Shown here: piece by piece, positions 4,731-5,307 of the stretch | How the letters are laid out: the number at the start of each line of letters is the position of its first letter | Position numbering within the stretch: the stretch's first letter is position 1 | Assembly (NCBI GenBank): GCA_015494385.1 | Contig: WGBJ01000514.1 | Location: 1-5,307 of the forward strand | Length of the DNA stretch: 5,307 nt | Direction: 5' to 3' | Origin: Marinosulfonomonas sp. | GTDB lineage: Bacteria; Pseudomonadota; Alphaproteobacteria; Rhodobacterales; Rhodobacteraceae | The notes under the pieces: generated by a model | The model's input: only the letters and a program-made list of their open reading frames with translations | The model's database searches: none | Told to the model about the DNA's origin: nothing | Program-made: the position numbers and the translations under genes

Positions 4731-5307
4731 TTATGAATGGGCGAAAATATCGATTTCGGGCCAGCCGGCAAGGTCCAGATTGGCGCGCATCGGCAGGAAA
4801 TCGAAACAGGCCTGCGCAATTTCCATCCGTCCTTCGCGCTTTAGCCGTTTGTTCAGCTCTTCGCGCAAACGGTGCAGATACAGCACATCCGAGGCCGCAT
4901 AATCGATCTGGGCCTTGGTCAGTTCTGCCGCCCCCCAGTCCGAGCTTTGCTGGTATTTGGAAATATCCACGCCCAGCAATTCCTGCAACAGGTTCTTTAA
5001 CCCGTGCCGGTCGGTATAGGTGCGGATCAGGCGCGAGGCGATTTTGGTGCAGTAAACCGGCGCGGTGACGGTGCCAAAGGCATTTTGCATTGCGGCAATG
5101 TCAAAGCGGCCAAAGTGAAACAGTTTCAGCACATTCGGATCGGCCAGCATACGGCACAGGTTCGGCGCCTCGGTCTGGCCTTTGGCGATCTGCACCAGAT
5201 GGGCGTTGCCATCACCACCGGACATCTGCACCAGACACAGGCGGTCGCGCATCGGGTTCAGACCCATGGTTTCGCAATCAATCGCGACGATCGGGCCAAG
5301 GTCCAGA
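4731..5307 (-). CDS. rnd: Ribonuclease D, short DEDDy 3'-5' exonuclease (5' end outside window)
   Basis: RNase D trims 3' ends of tRNA precursors and other structured RNAs. The frame is open to the right edge, and 191 residues are visible. An internal ATG at 5267 is not the start, because the first exonuclease motif lies upstream of it. Numbered from the first visible codon, Exo I is AIDCETMGL with D10 and E12, Exo II is HFGRFDIAAM with D69, and Exo III is DYAASDVLYLH with Y136 and D140. All DEDDy catalytic residues are present. SKYQQSSDWGAAELT (116-130) is typical of the alphaproteobacterial RNase D group. The protein ends about 50 residues after Exo III, so it lacks the HRDC domain of E. 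coli RNase D (375 residues). Only some 10-15 N-terminal residues are probably missing. It is followed by the 103-bp gap and lptC. Confidence 0.93.
   Translation of the reverse strand, partial: LDLGPIVAIDCETMGLNPMRDRLCLVQMSGGDGNAHLVQIAKGQTEAPNLCRMLADPNVLKLFHFGRFDIAAMQNAFGTVTAPVYCTKIASRLIRTYTDRHGLKNLLQELLGVDISKYQQSSDWGAAELTKAQIDYAASDVLYLHRLREELNKRLKREGRMEIAQACFDFLPMRANLDLAGWPEIDIFAHS

Noticed and set aside
4731..5267. Complete 178-residue RNase D starting at the ATG at 5267
   Set aside because: The frame continues to the window edge and the essential Exo I residues D and E lie upstream of this Met, so the true start is outside the window.

Overview
The window is a conserved housekeeping locus from an alphaproteobacterium, most likely a Rhodobacteraceae/Roseobacter-group member. 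The evidence is moderately high GC, the gene order rnd-lptC-lptA-lptB-rpoN-hpf-ptsN, a sigma-54 factor with a short acidic region II, a short DEDDy-type RNase D and a long-form HPF. The assignment rests on protein similarity as I recall it, not on a database search.

Layout. Positions 1-117 (+) are the 3' end of a gene whose start lies outside the window; it may be a sulfotransferase-like protein. It converges on the rest of the window, which is all on the minus strand. Read in transcription order from the right edge, that strand carries: RNase D (5' end cut off, 4731-5307), a 103-bp gap, lptC (4019-4627), lptA (3494-3997), lptB (2729-3490), rpoN (1379-2707), hpf (733-1308) and ptsN (233-697). 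Gaps within lptC-lptA-lptB-rpoN are 21, 3 and 21 nt, which fits one operon. The 70-nt rpoN-hpf gap is the only internal gap large enough for much additional control. The 115-bp convergent gap at 118-232 holds a hairpin that may terminate transcription.

How the genes work together. LptC, LptA and LptB are the inner-membrane anchor, the periplasmic bridge and the cytoplasmic ATPase of the lipopolysaccharide transport machine. RpoN (sigma-54), HPF (ribosome hibernation) and PtsN (EIIA-Ntr of the nitrogen PTS) form the linked regulatory module also found in E. coli. Compared with E. coli, kdsD/kdsC are absent upstream of lptC, where rnd sits instead, and rapZ-npr do not follow ptsN.

No CRISPR array, mobile element, phage, tRNA or rRNA gene is visible, and I see no new multi-gene system. 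The items most worth a second look are small. The sigma-54 DNA-binding helix-turn-helix is divergent beside an intact RpoN box. A sigma-54-like -24/-12 element lies just upstream of lptC, with a canonical -24 and an atypical -12. A 20-codon CxxC mini-ORF is stop/start-coupled to hpf.
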